Assembly (NCBI RefSeq): GCF_008929045.1 | Contig: NZ_VFAH01000007.1 | Span: forward strand, 1-64,000 | Origin: Noviherbaspirillum aerium | GTDB lineage: Bacteria > Pseudomonadota > Gammaproteobacteria > Burkholderiales > Burkholderiaceae_D | Length of the DNA: 64,000 nucleotides | Reading direction: 5' to 3' | Shown: in pieces, positions 8,892-16,733 of the stretch | Layout: each line of letters begins with the position of its first letter | Position numbering within the stretch: position 1 is the first letter of the stretch | The notes under the pieces: model-generated | The model's input: only the letters and a program-made list of their open reading frames with translations | Databases searched by the model: none | What the model was told of the DNA's origin: nothing | Position numbers and translations under genes: made by a program

Positions 8892-9671
8892 GTGAGCTTT
8901 CCGCGCGCCGTCTTGCGGCACCTGTCGAAGCCCAAGGTAGAACGTTCCGTTCGCAATCCGGATGTTCGGGAGGCAGGAGACACAAGGGAATCGGCATACA
9001 GCCTGTTCCATCACTGGCTGTCATTCGCGGGGCTGCTGCTGTTCGGCGCCTGCCTGCTGTGGCAGCATCAGGTCTGGACCGCGCTGGCGGGCGCCGACCC
9101 GACCGGCATCACGCTGATCATCATTGCCGTCTTTGGCAGCTCCACGCTGTGGTGCGGCTTCCGTTCCTACCGGCTGTGCGCCGAAGCCGAAGTGCTGGCC
9201 GCATGGCGCAGCGGCAGCCGCCGTATCGATCCCGGCAGCGCGGTCGGCGGCTTTCTGTCTTCGCTGCTGCCCGCTGCAGCAGCGAAGACGGAGCCATTGA
9301 AGACTCCCCTCCGGCTCCAGGCCGACATACTCGCGGAACGCCTGCACGGACCGAGCGAATCGGCATGGTGGATCAACGGCATACAGATCAAGCTCGGCCT
9401 GCTCGGCAAGGTGATCGGCTTCAGCATCCTGGCACTGCAGATCGCGCGCATCGACAACTTCGATCCGGCGCAATCCCAGACCCTGCTGCGCAGCCTCACC
9501 GGCGGGCTTGGCATCGCGCTGCTGACCACCGCCGTCGGCCTGGTGGGCAACATCCTGCTCGGCCTGCAGCTGATGCGGATCGATCGTTATGCCGACCGGC
9601 TGCTGGCCGATACGCTGGCCTGCGCCGGCGGCGAACAAGCCGGGCCCGTCCCTGCAGGCCCGGCGCGGTAA
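8892..9671 (+). CDS. MotA/TolQ/ExbB-type proton channel family protein
   Basis: Inner-membrane protein of 259 aa. The start is a GTG at 8892 with AAGGAGA 5-11 bases upstream; extension to an upstream ATG would run through the Shine-Dalgarno. Two N-terminal hydrophobic segments (FAGLLLFGACLLW, LIIIAVFGSSTLWCGF) are followed by the conserved TolQ/ExbB core: INGIQIKLGLLGKVIGFSILAL and GGLGIALLTTAVGLVGNILLG. The stop overlaps the next ATG (TAATG), so it is translationally coupled to the ExbD-like gene. Together they should form a proton-driven motor, but the usual TonB or TolA partner is absent. The substrate process is unknown. Confidence 0.8.
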   Translation: MSFPRAVLRHLSKPKVERSVRNPDVREAGDTRESAYSLFHHWLSFAGLLLFGACLLWQHQVWTALAGADPTGITLIIIAVFGSSTLWCGFRSYRLCAEAEVLAAWRSGSRRIDPGSAVGGFLSSLLPAAAAKTEPLKTPLRLQADILAERLHGPSESAWWINGIQIKLGLLGKVIGFSILALQIARIDNFDPAQSQTLLRSLTGGLGIALLTTAVGLVGNILLGLQLMRIDRYADRLLADTLACAGGEQAGPVPAGPAR

Positions 9672-10276
9672 TGGCGCTCGGGCGCAAGCGGCGCGAACCG
9701 GAGGTCGATCCCTTCTACGACATGCTGTTCAACATCCTCATCGCCTTCGTGTTCTGTTTCATCGTCGCCCTGCTGGCGATGAATCCGGCGGCAAGGAAAA
9801 CGGGCGACATTCCGAGCAAGGCGGAATTCATCATCACCGTTTCCTGGCCCGACCTCAATCCCAATGATCTCGATACCTGGGTGCGGGACCCCGCCGGCAA
9901 CCAGGTCTGGTTCCGCCAGCGCGAGGCAGGCCTGATGCATCTGGACCGCGACGACCGCGGCAGCGTGGGCGAGGTCCTGCTGGTCAACGGCAAGGAAATC
10001 GTCAATCCGCTGAACCAGGAAGTGGTGACGATACGCGGCTTCGCGCCCGGAGAATACACGGTCAATGTCCAGTATTACGAAAGCCGCAACCGCGAGCCGG
10101 TGGAAGCAACGGTCTCGGTAATCAAGGTCAACCCGAAGGCCGACGTGGTGTTCTACGGCACCGTGCAGCTGCCAGCCAAGGGCGCCGAGCGCACGGCGGT
10201 GCGCTTCACGCTGGATGCGAACGGCGCGGTCACCGACATCAATACCCTTCCCAGAAAGATCGTGGAAAACCTATGA
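9671..10276 (+). CDS. ExbD/TolR-like membrane protein with periplasmic domain
   Basis: Protein of 201 aa. A basic N-terminus (RKRREPEVD) is followed by one TM helix with the family aspartate at its start (PFYDMLFNILIAF, D17), comparable to the ExbD PFIDVMLVLL segment. The periplasmic part (~45-201) is not a standard ExbD domain: WPDLNPNDLDTWVRDPAGNQVWF and GFAPGEYTVNVQYYES suggest a beta-sandwich resembling bacterial YfaP/DUF2135-type domains. It overlaps both neighbours (TAATG upstream, ATGA downstream). It is probably the stator partner of the ExbB-like protein with an unusual periplasmic module. Confidence 0.72.
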   Translation: MALGRKRREPEVDPFYDMLFNILIAFVFCFIVALLAMNPAARKTGDIPSKAEFIITVSWPDLNPNDLDTWVRDPAGNQVWFRQREAGLMHLDRDDRGSVGEVLLVNGKEIVNPLNQEVVTIRGFAPGEYTVNVQYYESRNREPVEATVSVIKVNPKADVVFYGTVQLPAKGAERTAVRFTLDANGAVTDINTLPRKIVENL

Positions 10277-10785
10277 ACGACAGTCCCCTCATACTCGCGC
10301 TGTGCTATGCCGCCGTCGCCTTCCTGCTGCTGGTGCTCTGCCTCGCCACGCGCTGGCCGCGCTGGGTCAAGGTCGGCATGATAGGCGTGGTAAGCCTGTC
10401 CTATCTGTTCGCCCAGTCGGGCTTCCAGCGCATGCTCGGCTGGCCGGCGGATGAAAGCCTGCCGGAAAAGTTCGTGGTGCTGGCGCTGGTCACCCAGGAG
10501 CCGGACAAGGAACGCGGCATCGCGGGCGCCCTTTACCTGTGGGTCAATGCCATCCAGGACAACCGGCCCGCGCCGCAACCTCGCGCCTACCGGCTGGCCT
10601 ACCGCAAGGACCTGCATGCCTTGCTGAACGACGCGGTCAGGAAAAGCCGCCAGGGCATCAGCCAGATCGGATCGACCGAAGCTCCGGCCGGCGGCAAGGC
10701 CGGCTCCTGGCTGCGCAGCGCCGCCGATCCGAATGTGAAGATAAGGATCAGCGATGCGCCCTCGCCTTCGCTTCCGGAGAAATAG
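10273..10785 (+). CDS. Hypothetical membrane protein of the ExbB/ExbD-like operon
   Basis: Protein of 170 aa; the start overlaps the previous stop (ATGA). Two hydrophobic helices at ~5-24 and ~34-48 precede a soluble region containing EKFVVLALVTQEPDKERGIAGALYLWV and ending in a Ser/Pro-rich tail. I do not recognise a domain. Its position as the third coupled gene suggests a dedicated subunit of the same membrane machine. Confidence 0.7.
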   Translation: MNDSPLILALCYAAVAFLLLVLCLATRWPRWVKVGMIGVVSLSYLFAQSGFQRMLGWPADESLPEKFVVLALVTQEPDKERGIAGALYLWVNAIQDNRPAPQPRAYRLAYRKDLHALLNDAVRKSRQGISQIGSTEAPAGGKAGSWLRSAADPNVKIRISDAPSPSLPEK

Positions 10786-10809
10786 GCATACGCCCATCAA
10801 TTTCATTGT

Positions 10810-10838
10810 CGATGCCGATGCCGATGCCGATGTCGATG
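10810..10838 (+). repeat. GATGCC hexanucleotide repeat at lipoprotein start
   Basis: Three GATGCC units followed by GATGTCGATG give five in-frame ATGs (10812, 10818, 10824, 10830, 10836). This makes the start of the following gene ambiguous and could allow length variation. Confidence 0.7.
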
Positions 10839-11558
10839 TTAAAGACGAAGGCGAAGGCGATGCTGGCGATGGCGGCCATCCTGTGCGGCTGCGGCCAGCA
10901 GCGTGGCGGCGGCGATTCCTACTTCCCCCTGACCGTCGGCAGCAGCTGGACCTATGCGGTCAGCAGCGAGATCGACGGCCGCAGTCAACGCGACATGCAT
11001 GTGATCAGCGTGATATCGGAGCATATGGAGGGTGGAAAACCTGTTGCCATCCGGCGCAGCGAAACGGCGGGCAACATCGGCGTCGAGTATGCGCTGCGCT
11101 CCGCGCCGGGCGCAATCGAGCGCATTGCCCAGCGCAGCGACCTTGAGGAACAGGCAACGCCGGACGAGCCGCCGCGCACCGTGCTGCCCTTGCCTCTGAA
11201 GGCCGGCGCATCATGGCGCTCGTCCACCACCGCTTATTTCATCCTCCGCAAGAGCGAGTATCCGCGCGAACTGAAGTATTCCCAGAAGGTGCTGATGACC
11301 TATACGGTCGAGGCGGTGGAGGAAACGGTGACCGTCCCGGCCGGCACCTTCGCGCACTGCGCGCGTATCGCCGGATTGGCTCACCTGACGCTGTACACCG
11401 ATCCGGTGGCCGGCTTCCGCAAGGTGCCGCTCGTCACCAGCGAGTGGTACTGCAGGGGCATCGGCCTGGTGAAGCTGGAGCGCACCGAAGACGTCTCCAC
11501 CGCTTTCTTCAGCGGCGGAAGCATGCGCATGGAGCTGAGCGAGTACACGCTGCGCTAG
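10836..11558 (+). CDS. Putative lipoprotein, last gene of ExbB/ExbD-like operon
   Basis: Protein of 240 aa from the chosen start. The N-terminus MLKTKAKAMLAMAAILCGC has basic residues, a short hydrophobic stretch and a lipobox-like LCGC. The mature part opens with YFPLTVGSSWTYAVSSEIDG, a pattern common in secreted beta-rich proteins of unknown function, and contains VPAGTFAHCARIAG and SEWYCRGIGLVKLE. The start is uncertain because five in-frame ATGs lie within 25 bases; 10836 is chosen since it gives a good signal peptide. The stop TAG lies inside the CTAG that begins a MITE-like element, so insertion there left the coding sequence intact. Confidence 0.7.
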   Translation: MLKTKAKAMLAMAAILCGCGQQRGGGDSYFPLTVGSSWTYAVSSEIDGRSQRDMHVISVISEHMEGGKPVAIRRSETAGNIGVEYALRSAPGAIERIAQRSDLEEQATPDEPPRTVLPLPLKAGASWRSSTTAYFILRKSEYPRELKYSQKVLMTYTVEAVEETVTVPAGTFAHCARIAGLAHLTLYTDPVAGFRKVPLVTSEWYCRGIGLVKLERTEDVSTAFFSGGSMRMELSEYTLR

Positions 11559-11585
11559 GCTGTGTTTGATCAGCGTTGCGAGCAC
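11555..11585 (+). repeat. CTAG-MITE family B, copy A (left-end remnant)
   Basis: CTAGGCTGTGTTTGATCAGC followed by GTTGCGAGC is identical to the left end of the complete copy at 14299-14425, but the rest, including the right terminal repeat, is missing. Its CTAG contains the TAG stop of the lipoprotein gene. It lies 31 bases before the hrp box of the next gene. Confidence 0.8.
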
Positions 11586-11615
11586 TCCAGGCATGCGCGC
11601 CGCGCGCTTGCCGAT

Positions 11616-11643
11616 GGAACCCTTTCGGGTTTTGCGCCACATA
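11616..11643 (+). promoter_or_regulatory. hrp box (HrpL-type promoter): GGAACC-N15-CCACATA
   Basis: GGAACC at 11616-11621, a 15-base spacer, then CCACATA at 11637-11643. This matches the known HrpL consensus GGAACY-N15/16-CCACNNA. It lies 85 bases upstream of the start of the 857-aa orphan on the same strand. Two other orphans in the window carry the same CCACATA element. Confidence 0.85.
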
Positions 11644-11728
11644 CCATTGCAAAACGTTCAACACCGCGCCGAATGACGGCGCGCCTGTCCGATGTCGTCC
11701 AAGCTGCCACAAAGTAAAAGGATCTGCC

Positions 11729-14302
11729 ATGGGCATCCATATTCCCAAAGTCTTTAGTCCTGCGGTTCCTCCGGACCATGACAATTATTCCTTCATGGGG
11801 AAGGCATGGAAGGACCGTCACAACAACGTGACGGAAGTCTCGGCGAAGATCGGCTCGGGCAATAAGGATCTGTCTGAATTCAAGGAACGCTATGCGCATC
11901 AGCAAAAGCTCCTTGAGGCACGACTCAATACCTACCTGGACACCGTCGCCACGCCAGTTGCGAAAACCAGGACCACGATTGGAAACGTCCAGGTTCCGTA
12001 CATGAAGTCGCCGCTTCCGGCGGCGCTGGATATGCGTGTCCTCCCCAGCTTTTCCGGCGCCCGCAGCGCCTCGATGCGCAGCTTCAATGAAAGCAAGGCG
12101 GCCTCCAAGATCATGGGGGATTACCTGCGCTGCGACCCTCAGGTCAGGCAGAATTTTCTTGGCACCCTGGAGAAAGCGATGGCCGAAGCGGGGAATAGCC
12201 CGGAAATCAAGGCGAGGCTGACGGAACTGCATGCCGAGCTTAACAATTTAAATTCAAGCAAGGAAAAGCACCAGGATCGGGACGCGCTGGCAAACCGCAA
12301 AAAAGAACTGGAACAGAAAAAAAGCGATGTCGGCAAGAAGCAGGGAAAGGACAAGCTTCTCGGACGTGCAGGTCTGCTGCTCAGCGGAACGGACCGTGAA
12401 CTGCGGTCCATCGAGCGCAAAACCCATGAGATTCTGGCGCCTTCATCGTATGAAATGCACCGGGTGGCCAACAACGGCGCAAAGGTATCGAACCGACCCT
12501 TGCATGTCGAGGAGCTGAAGCAGAGGCGACTCGGAAAGAGCTTGTCCGATACCGATTTGAAAACCGGGATCCAGATTCGCAACTTCACGGAAAAACAGTT
12601 CGACGTATTGGCTGACAGCATCAGGAAATTCCAGGCCGGCGTTCGGAATTCGCCCGGCATGCCGCTCAACGAGATGGATGTGCAGGCGCTGCGCAGCGCG
12701 GCCAAGCCCATCCTGTACAGCGCCGACAGGACGGCGGTGCATCGCTTCATCCGCGACATGGTGCGCCAGCTCAAGCGAGCCGGGGTCGATCCGGCTGAAC
12801 TGGAAAAGATCAACACGCTGATCCCCGACAAGCCAAGCGGCGCGCAAAGGATGGTACAGGGACTTGTACCCGGCACCGGAAAGCAGATGCGCCTGCAGGA
12901 TGAAGCCGAGCGCATGTCCAAGGTGTTGCCGATGGTGCTGCAGCTCGCCGCCAGGCATGGTCCGCAGTTGAAGGACAACCTGATGCAGTTCGATCTGAGC
13001 GGCGTGAGAGCGCTCAATGCGGTTATGCATGGCGACTACCTTCAGCAATTCAAGGCCCTTGAGTTTGTCAGAACGCCTCAGGGGAAGGCGTTCGTCGATG
13101 CATTCGTCAAGGAAGCGAATGCAACGCCCATCATGGACAGATCATTACTAAAAAGGCTTAAAGAACCGGAGGTACGGAAAGATGACTGGAAGACCCTCGA
13201 CCTCATAAAGCAAATGGCCGAACACACTCGGGACCCGGCGAAGTTTGCCAGATCGATGGAACACTCCGCCTTGGCAGGCAACCCGGAGCCCTTGGCCGGC
13301 GAAAAGATCCTGGCGTCGATGATGACCACCCTGGTCAACAACAACCAGCATCTCTTCATGATGACCAGCGATGCCGAATTCTGGGAAAGGGAAGCCGTTG
13401 ACAAGGTGGCGACCCGCCTGACAAAGGACGGGGACGGGGACGTGAATGCCACGCAGAAGTCGCGCATCTTCAAGCAGATGAAAATGCGCGCCGCCGCGAT
13501 GGGCATGGAGGACAGTGAAGTGCAAGCCTTCATGACCCAGGGGATAGCCAATACGCTGCGCAGCCGGAACATGACGATCGAAGGGACCAAGATCGCCGGC
13601 GTCGTGGGGTCGGTGACGGGAAACATCATGTCCACGCCTATCTCCGCCGCGGGCGCCCATTATCTGCCCGCCCTTGCGCTTCCCGGCCTCCTGGACTCGG
13701 TACTGATGCCCGCCGGCTGGGCGCTCGGACAGATACCGGGCGCGGTGATCGGCTCCACCGTGCTCGACCGCATGAAGAACAACCGCCTGCGGGAAGCCAG
13801 CGGCAACATGGACCCGGTCATACCGGATCTCGGCGGACGCTGGGCGGCGCCGACCGCCGGGACCACCTATGTATCGGCCAGCAAAACGCTCAAGCTCGGC
13901 GGCCGCATCGGCGTGAAAAAAGCGGACGTCGAAAAACCGACGCTGACGCCGCTATTCCGTACCGGGCCCAGCCAGTACGGGCATGCGCATGCCCAGGTAT
14001 GGAAAGGCATGGGACAGGAAATTTCCTCGATGGTAGGGAAGCCCCTGCGCTTCCTCACCCGGACGGCGGCGCAGGATATCTGGAAGGATCTGGTGATACA
14101 CAACGATTCGGCAGTGGTCGACAAGGCAGCAACGGCGGGCACGGCAACACATGCGCCGGACAGCCGACGTACGTCTTCGGCAAGCGGCAACGCTGATACA
14201 GGAAATGCGCGTGCATCTTGGGTGACCTACCAGGAGCCGCGCAGTAACCGGACATCGGTGAGGAGCAGCTACGACGCACCAGGAAGCTATCGTGCATCCT
14301 AG
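11729..14302 (+). CDS. Large orphan protein, candidate type III effector
   Basis: Protein of 857 aa with no family I recognise. The start ATG at 11729 has AAAGGA upstream; an ORF extension to 11576 would begin before the hrp-box transcription start, so it is rejected. There is no signal peptide. A charged, coiled-coil-like stretch lies at ~150-195 (KEKHQDRDALANRKKELEQ). A Gly/Ala-rich hydrophobic segment lies at ~630-690 (IAGVVGSVTGNIMST, ALPGLLDSVLMPAG), and a Ser/Arg-rich tail ends the protein. A soluble large protein with one hydrophobic patch, a hrp-box promoter and a HrpL-like gene next door fits a secreted effector. MITE copies lie at both sides (11555 and 14299). The stop TAG is within the CTAG of the second copy. 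Confidence 0.72.
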   Translation: MGIHIPKVFSPAVPPDHDNYSFMGKAWKDRHNNVTEVSAKIGSGNKDLSEFKERYAHQQKLLEARLNTYLDTVATPVAKTRTTIGNVQVPYMKSPLPAALDMRVLPSFSGARSASMRSFNESKAASKIMGDYLRCDPQVRQNFLGTLEKAMAEAGNSPEIKARLTELHAELNNLNSSKEKHQDRDALANRKKELEQKKSDVGKKQGKDKLLGRAGLLLSGTDRELRSIERKTHEILAPSSYEMHRVANNGAKVSNRPLHVEELKQRRLGKSLSDTDLKTGIQIRNFTEKQFDVLADSIRKFQAGVRNSPGMPLNEMDVQALRSAAKPILYSADRTAVHRFIRDMVRQLKRAGVDPAELEKINTLIPDKPSGAQRMVQGLVPGTGKQMRLQDEAERMSKVLPMVLQLAARHGPQLKDNLMQFDLSGVRALNAVMHGDYLQQFKALEFVRTPQGKAFVDAFVKEANATPIMDRSLLKRLKEPEVRKDDWKTLDLIKQMAEHTRDPAKFARSMEHSALAGNPEPLAGEKILASMMTTLVNNNQHLFMMTSDAEFWEREAVDKVATRLTKDGDGDVNATQKSRIFKQMKMRAAAMGMEDSEVQAFMTQGIANTLRSRNMTIEGTKIAGVVGSVTGNIMSTPISAAGAHYLPALALPGLLDSVLMPAGWALGQIPGAVIGSTVLDRMKNNRLREASGNMDPVIPDLGGRWAAPTAGTTYVSASKTLKLGGRIGVKKADVEKPTLTPLFRTGPSQYGHAHAQVWKGMGQEISSMVGKPLRFLTRTAAQDIWKDLVIHNDSAVVDKAATAGTATHAPDSRRTSSASGNADTGNARASWVTYQEPRSNRTSVRSSYDAPGSYRAS

Positions 14303-14425
14303 GCTGTGTTTGATCAGCGTTGCGAGCGGTTCAGATTGGCGCCGAGGAGCGCACGCGTACGGCTGTACGCCGAGCACCGCAGGCGCCAGTCCGGATCGCG
14401 CGGCAGCTTATCAAACACAGCCTAG
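14299..14425 (+). mobile_element. CTAG-MITE family B, complete copy
   Basis: A 127-base element bounded by CTAG at 14299-14302 and 14422-14425. The terminal inverted repeats are GCTGTGTTTGATCAGC and, read inward from the right, GCTGTGTTTGATAAGC (15 of 16). The interior is itself an imperfect palindrome (GCGAGCGGTTCAGATTGGCG against the GGCGCCAGTCCGGATCGCGC arm). There is no coding capacity. A 4-bp CTAR-type duplication is typical of IS5-family transposition, so this is probably a MITE mobilised in trans. Its left CTAG is the stop codon region of the 857-aa gene. Confidence 0.8.
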
Positions 14426-14805
14426 CGAGAAGCCAATCGGGAAGGCCGTTGCATGGTTTTGAGAGAGACGCCCCGGACCGGGATGAAGCCCGTGGCGTTC
14501 AGCGGGCCATGGCAAGAGGCGACTCTCATGCTTGAGTGAACACCCATGGCGCATCGGGCCAGCGGGCGTGCTTGCCGACGTCACCTGTCGCCTACAGCGC
14601 GCTATCTTAGCGGCGCTGATGTCATTCAATGCTCAAAAAAATTCAATCCCTCACCATTGCTCACCAAATCTCCAAGCGTCGGCGATCGCTGGGTATCGTG
14701 CAGTCACGGTAACGGCAGCGCATAAAAACAAGGACACCGGAACGCAAAGCGACAAAGCGCAATCGCCGTAGCCGACGACAAACGCAGATCAACTGGGAGA
14801 TCACG
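14426..14805. other. Intergenic region upstream of the sigma factor gene
   Basis: 380 bases without a supported gene. The second half (14620-14770) is less GC-rich. I looked for a sigma-54 (TGGCAC-N5-TTGC) or hrp-box promoter for the sigma factor gene and found neither convincingly. Confidence 0.5.
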
Positions 14806-15345
14806 ATGACACACGCCGTCGCCATGGGTACCGAAACAGCCCTTCAGCCTGCCATAGACGTCAATACACTCTTCCTGCAATACCAACGTCAGCTTCAGCG
14901 CTTTGTGCTGCGCTATGTGCGTAATCCGGAAGATGCCGAAGACGTCGTTCAGACCACCTTCCTTGAAGCGCTGCGATGCGCCGAGCGCTTCTCGGGTTTG
15001 TCCAAGGCATCGACCTGGCTGTTCGGCATCGCGCTCAATCTGGCGCGCAATCATGTGCGCCGCACGTGTTCTTCATTGTGCGATTCCATCGACGAGGCGG
15101 AACTGGAGCAGATCATCGATCAGCATTGCATCGATCCGATGATCGTGATCGAGTCGCGCCAGATTGCGACCCGGGTCAACGACATTCTCGGCCGCCTCGA
15201 TCCCGGAATGCGCGCCACCTTCGAGGCGGTACTGGACGGAGAAACGACTTATGAGGAAGCGGCGCGGGAATTGAATATTCCGATCGGCACGGTACGCTCC
15301 CGCGTCTCGCGCGTGCGGGCCGCAGTGCGCGCGGAATGCTGCTGA
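14806..15345 (+). CDS. ECF RNA polymerase sigma factor, HrpL-like
   Basis: Alternative sigma factor of 179 aa. Region 2 spans ~25-90: FLQYQRQLQRFVLRYVRNPEDAEDVVQTTFLEAL, then SKASTWLFGIALNLARNHVRR, the segment most like HrpL of plant-associated bacteria. Region 4 is at ~120-175 (LDPGMRATFEAVLDGETTYEEAARELNIPIGTVRSRVSRVR). The start ATG at 14806 has GGGAG upstream. No anti-sigma gene is adjacent, again as for HrpL. Three hrp-box promoters in this window give it plausible targets. The assignment to HrpL is an inference from similarity of the region 2 motif plus context; a generic ECF factor remains possible. Confidence 0.85.
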   Translation: MTHAVAMGTETALQPAIDVNTLFLQYQRQLQRFVLRYVRNPEDAEDVVQTTFLEALRCAERFSGLSKASTWLFGIALNLARNHVRRTCSSLCDSIDEAELEQIIDQHCIDPMIVIESRQIATRVNDILGRLDPGMRATFEAVLDGETTYEEAARELNIPIGTVRSRVSRVRAAVRAECC

Positions 15346-15613
15346 ACGGTTCCCTTCCCTTTCAGTGCCGGCAGGCGAACCGTTTCACTGGTCCGCACGC
15401 GGGAAGAAATGCAGGCTGGATACACGGCAGCGCCCTTGTCGCGCGGACATGCGGATGACAGGGACGCAGGCATCGGAAACTTGCGGCGGAAGCGGCACTA
15501 CGGGTCGTGATCGGGTCGCGATCGAGATTGGAACTTGCATTCTGCGTCGGGAGCGCGATGCCGCTCCCGACGCAGGATATGCGGGCCAAGTGAAGAGTCG
15601 CAGGACGCCCGCT

Positions 15614-15886
15614 TCAGTGCAGACCGCCCTTGGGACTGAGGTCGGTGTAGAAGTCGGACACCTGTTCGTCGAGCGAGGAGTAAGGCATCTGCAGATCCAC
15701 GCCCCTGCCTTTCTCGCCATTGCGATACATCGCCGCACCAAGCAGCAGCAGCCGGCGCATATCCGTCTCTGAAATATTTCCTTCGATGGCGGACAGTGCG
15801 TGGGCATAAATTTCAGCAACAGTCGTTGCATCCACTTCCGCTGTCTCGGTACTTCTGATGAATTCCAGAATTTCTTCGACTGTCAT
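15614..15886 (-). CDS. Small acidic protein with hairpin-controlled start
   Basis: Protein of 90 aa, acidic and mostly helical by eye (MTVEEILEFIRSTETAEVDA, ISETDMRRLLLLGAAMYRNGEKG). No family recognised. The start ATG at 15886 is preceded by GATGGAGTTTTT, a good Shine-Dalgarno, but that sequence forms one arm of a hairpin at 15890-15931. It is convergent with the sigma factor gene. Its size and charge would suit a secretion chaperone or regulator, though nothing in the sequence proves it. Confidence 0.72.
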   Translation of the reverse strand: MTVEEILEFIRSTETAEVDATTVAEIYAHALSAIEGNISETDMRRLLLLGAAMYRNGEKGRGVDLQMPYSSLDEQVSDFYTDLSPKGGLH

Positions 15887-15889
15887 AAA

Positions 15890-15931
15890 AACTCCATCGT
15901 CAGTACCTATTCTTCACTGACCGATGGAGTT
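15890..15931 (-). promoter_or_regulatory. 5' leader hairpin that pairs the Shine-Dalgarno
   Basis: On the minus strand AACTCCATCGGTCAG pairs with CTGACGATGGAGTT across a 13-base loop: 14 base pairs with one bulged G. The second arm contains the GATGGAG ribosome binding site of the 90-aa gene and is followed by TTTTT and then the ATG. It could act as a thermosensor or translational switch, or as an attenuator since U residues follow the stem. Confidence 0.7.
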
Positions 15932-16028
15932 ATGTCAGGTTCCTGACGCTGAAGAGCTTTCTCGCTTTCCCGACATGGCGACACCGGCGTGCCGCCATGA
16001 ATGCGCCTGCCGCGCGGCAAGTTGCGGA

Positions 16029-16733
16029 TCAGGAAAAGAAGCGGGCGAAGCCCCGCACCGGTTCGCGTTCCGTCACCAGCTTGCCGCTGATGTCGCCGGT
16101 GTCCTCATAACCCAGCGACATGCTGCAGACCATCATTTCATTGTCCGGCCAGTCCAGCAGCTCGCGCAGGACGGCATGGAACTCGTTCATCGCCGCCTGC
16201 GGGCAGGTTTCCAGCCCGTGCGCGCGCGCCGCCAGCATCACGTTCTGCAGGAACATGCCGTAATCCAGCCAGCTGCCCTGCTGCATGATGCGGTCGATGG
16301 TGAAGAACAAACTGACCGGCGCGCCGAAGAATTCGACATTGCGGCGGTGCTGCGCATGCATGCGCGCCTTGTCCGCGCGGCCGATGCCGAGCAGCGTGTA
16401 CAGGTCCCAGCCCACCTTGCGCCTGCGGTCGATATAGGGCGCTATCCATTCCCGCGGGTAATACGGATACTCTTCCTGGTATTTCGCCGCCTTGTCAGGA
16501 TCATCGAAGGCCTGCACCAGGCGCTCGATCACGCGGCGCTGCGTGTCGCCTGTCACCACATACACTTTCCACGGCTGGGTATTGGTGCCGGACGGCGCGC
16601 GGCTGGCGGTCTCCAGGATCGACTCGAGAATGCCGGTGTCCACCGGCTTGGGCAGGAAGGCGCGCACCGAGCGGCGGCCGGCGATGATCTCCAGCGTCTC
16701 GTTCACGATGGCGGAGCGGTCGGCTTCACTCAT
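16029..16733 (-). CDS. Nitroreductase family FMN oxidoreductase
   Basis: NAD(P)H-dependent flavin enzyme of 234 aa, cytoplasmic. The N-terminal FMN-binding motif RRSVRAFLPKPVD and the SRAPSGTNTQPWKVYVVTG segment are canonical; LETCPQAAMNEFHAVLRELL and the C-terminal MSLGYED are also typical. It starts 8 bases inside the end of the enoyl-CoA hydratase gene and is the last gene of the acyl-CoA operon. Whether it serves that pathway (for example as an enoyl or quinone reductase) is unknown. Confidence 0.9.
   Translation of the reverse strand: MSEADRSAIVNETLEIIAGRRSVRAFLPKPVDTGILESILETASRAPSGTNTQPWKVYVVTGDTQRRVIERLVQAFDDPDKAAKYQEEYPYYPREWIAPYIDRRRKVGWDLYTLLGIGRADKARMHAQHRRNVEFFGAPVSLFFTIDRIMQQGSWLDYGMFLQNVMLAARAHGLETCPQAAMNEFHAVLRELLDWPDNEMMVCSMSLGYEDTGDISGKLVTEREPVRGFARFFS

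Noticed and set aside
8708-10276. A 522-codon ORF spanning the ExbB-like gene
   Set aside because: It is a frame extension of the ExbD-like gene; the true start is 9671 with TAATG coupling.
11576-11728. N-terminal extension of the 857-aa orphan
   Set aside because: The extension covers the MITE remnant and the hrp box; AAAGGA precedes the ATG at 11729.
15932-15945. GGAACC on the minus strand upstream of the 90-aa gene as another hrp box
   Set aside because: No CCAC lies 15 or 16 bases downstream; the hexamer is part of the palindrome TCAGGAACCTGA.
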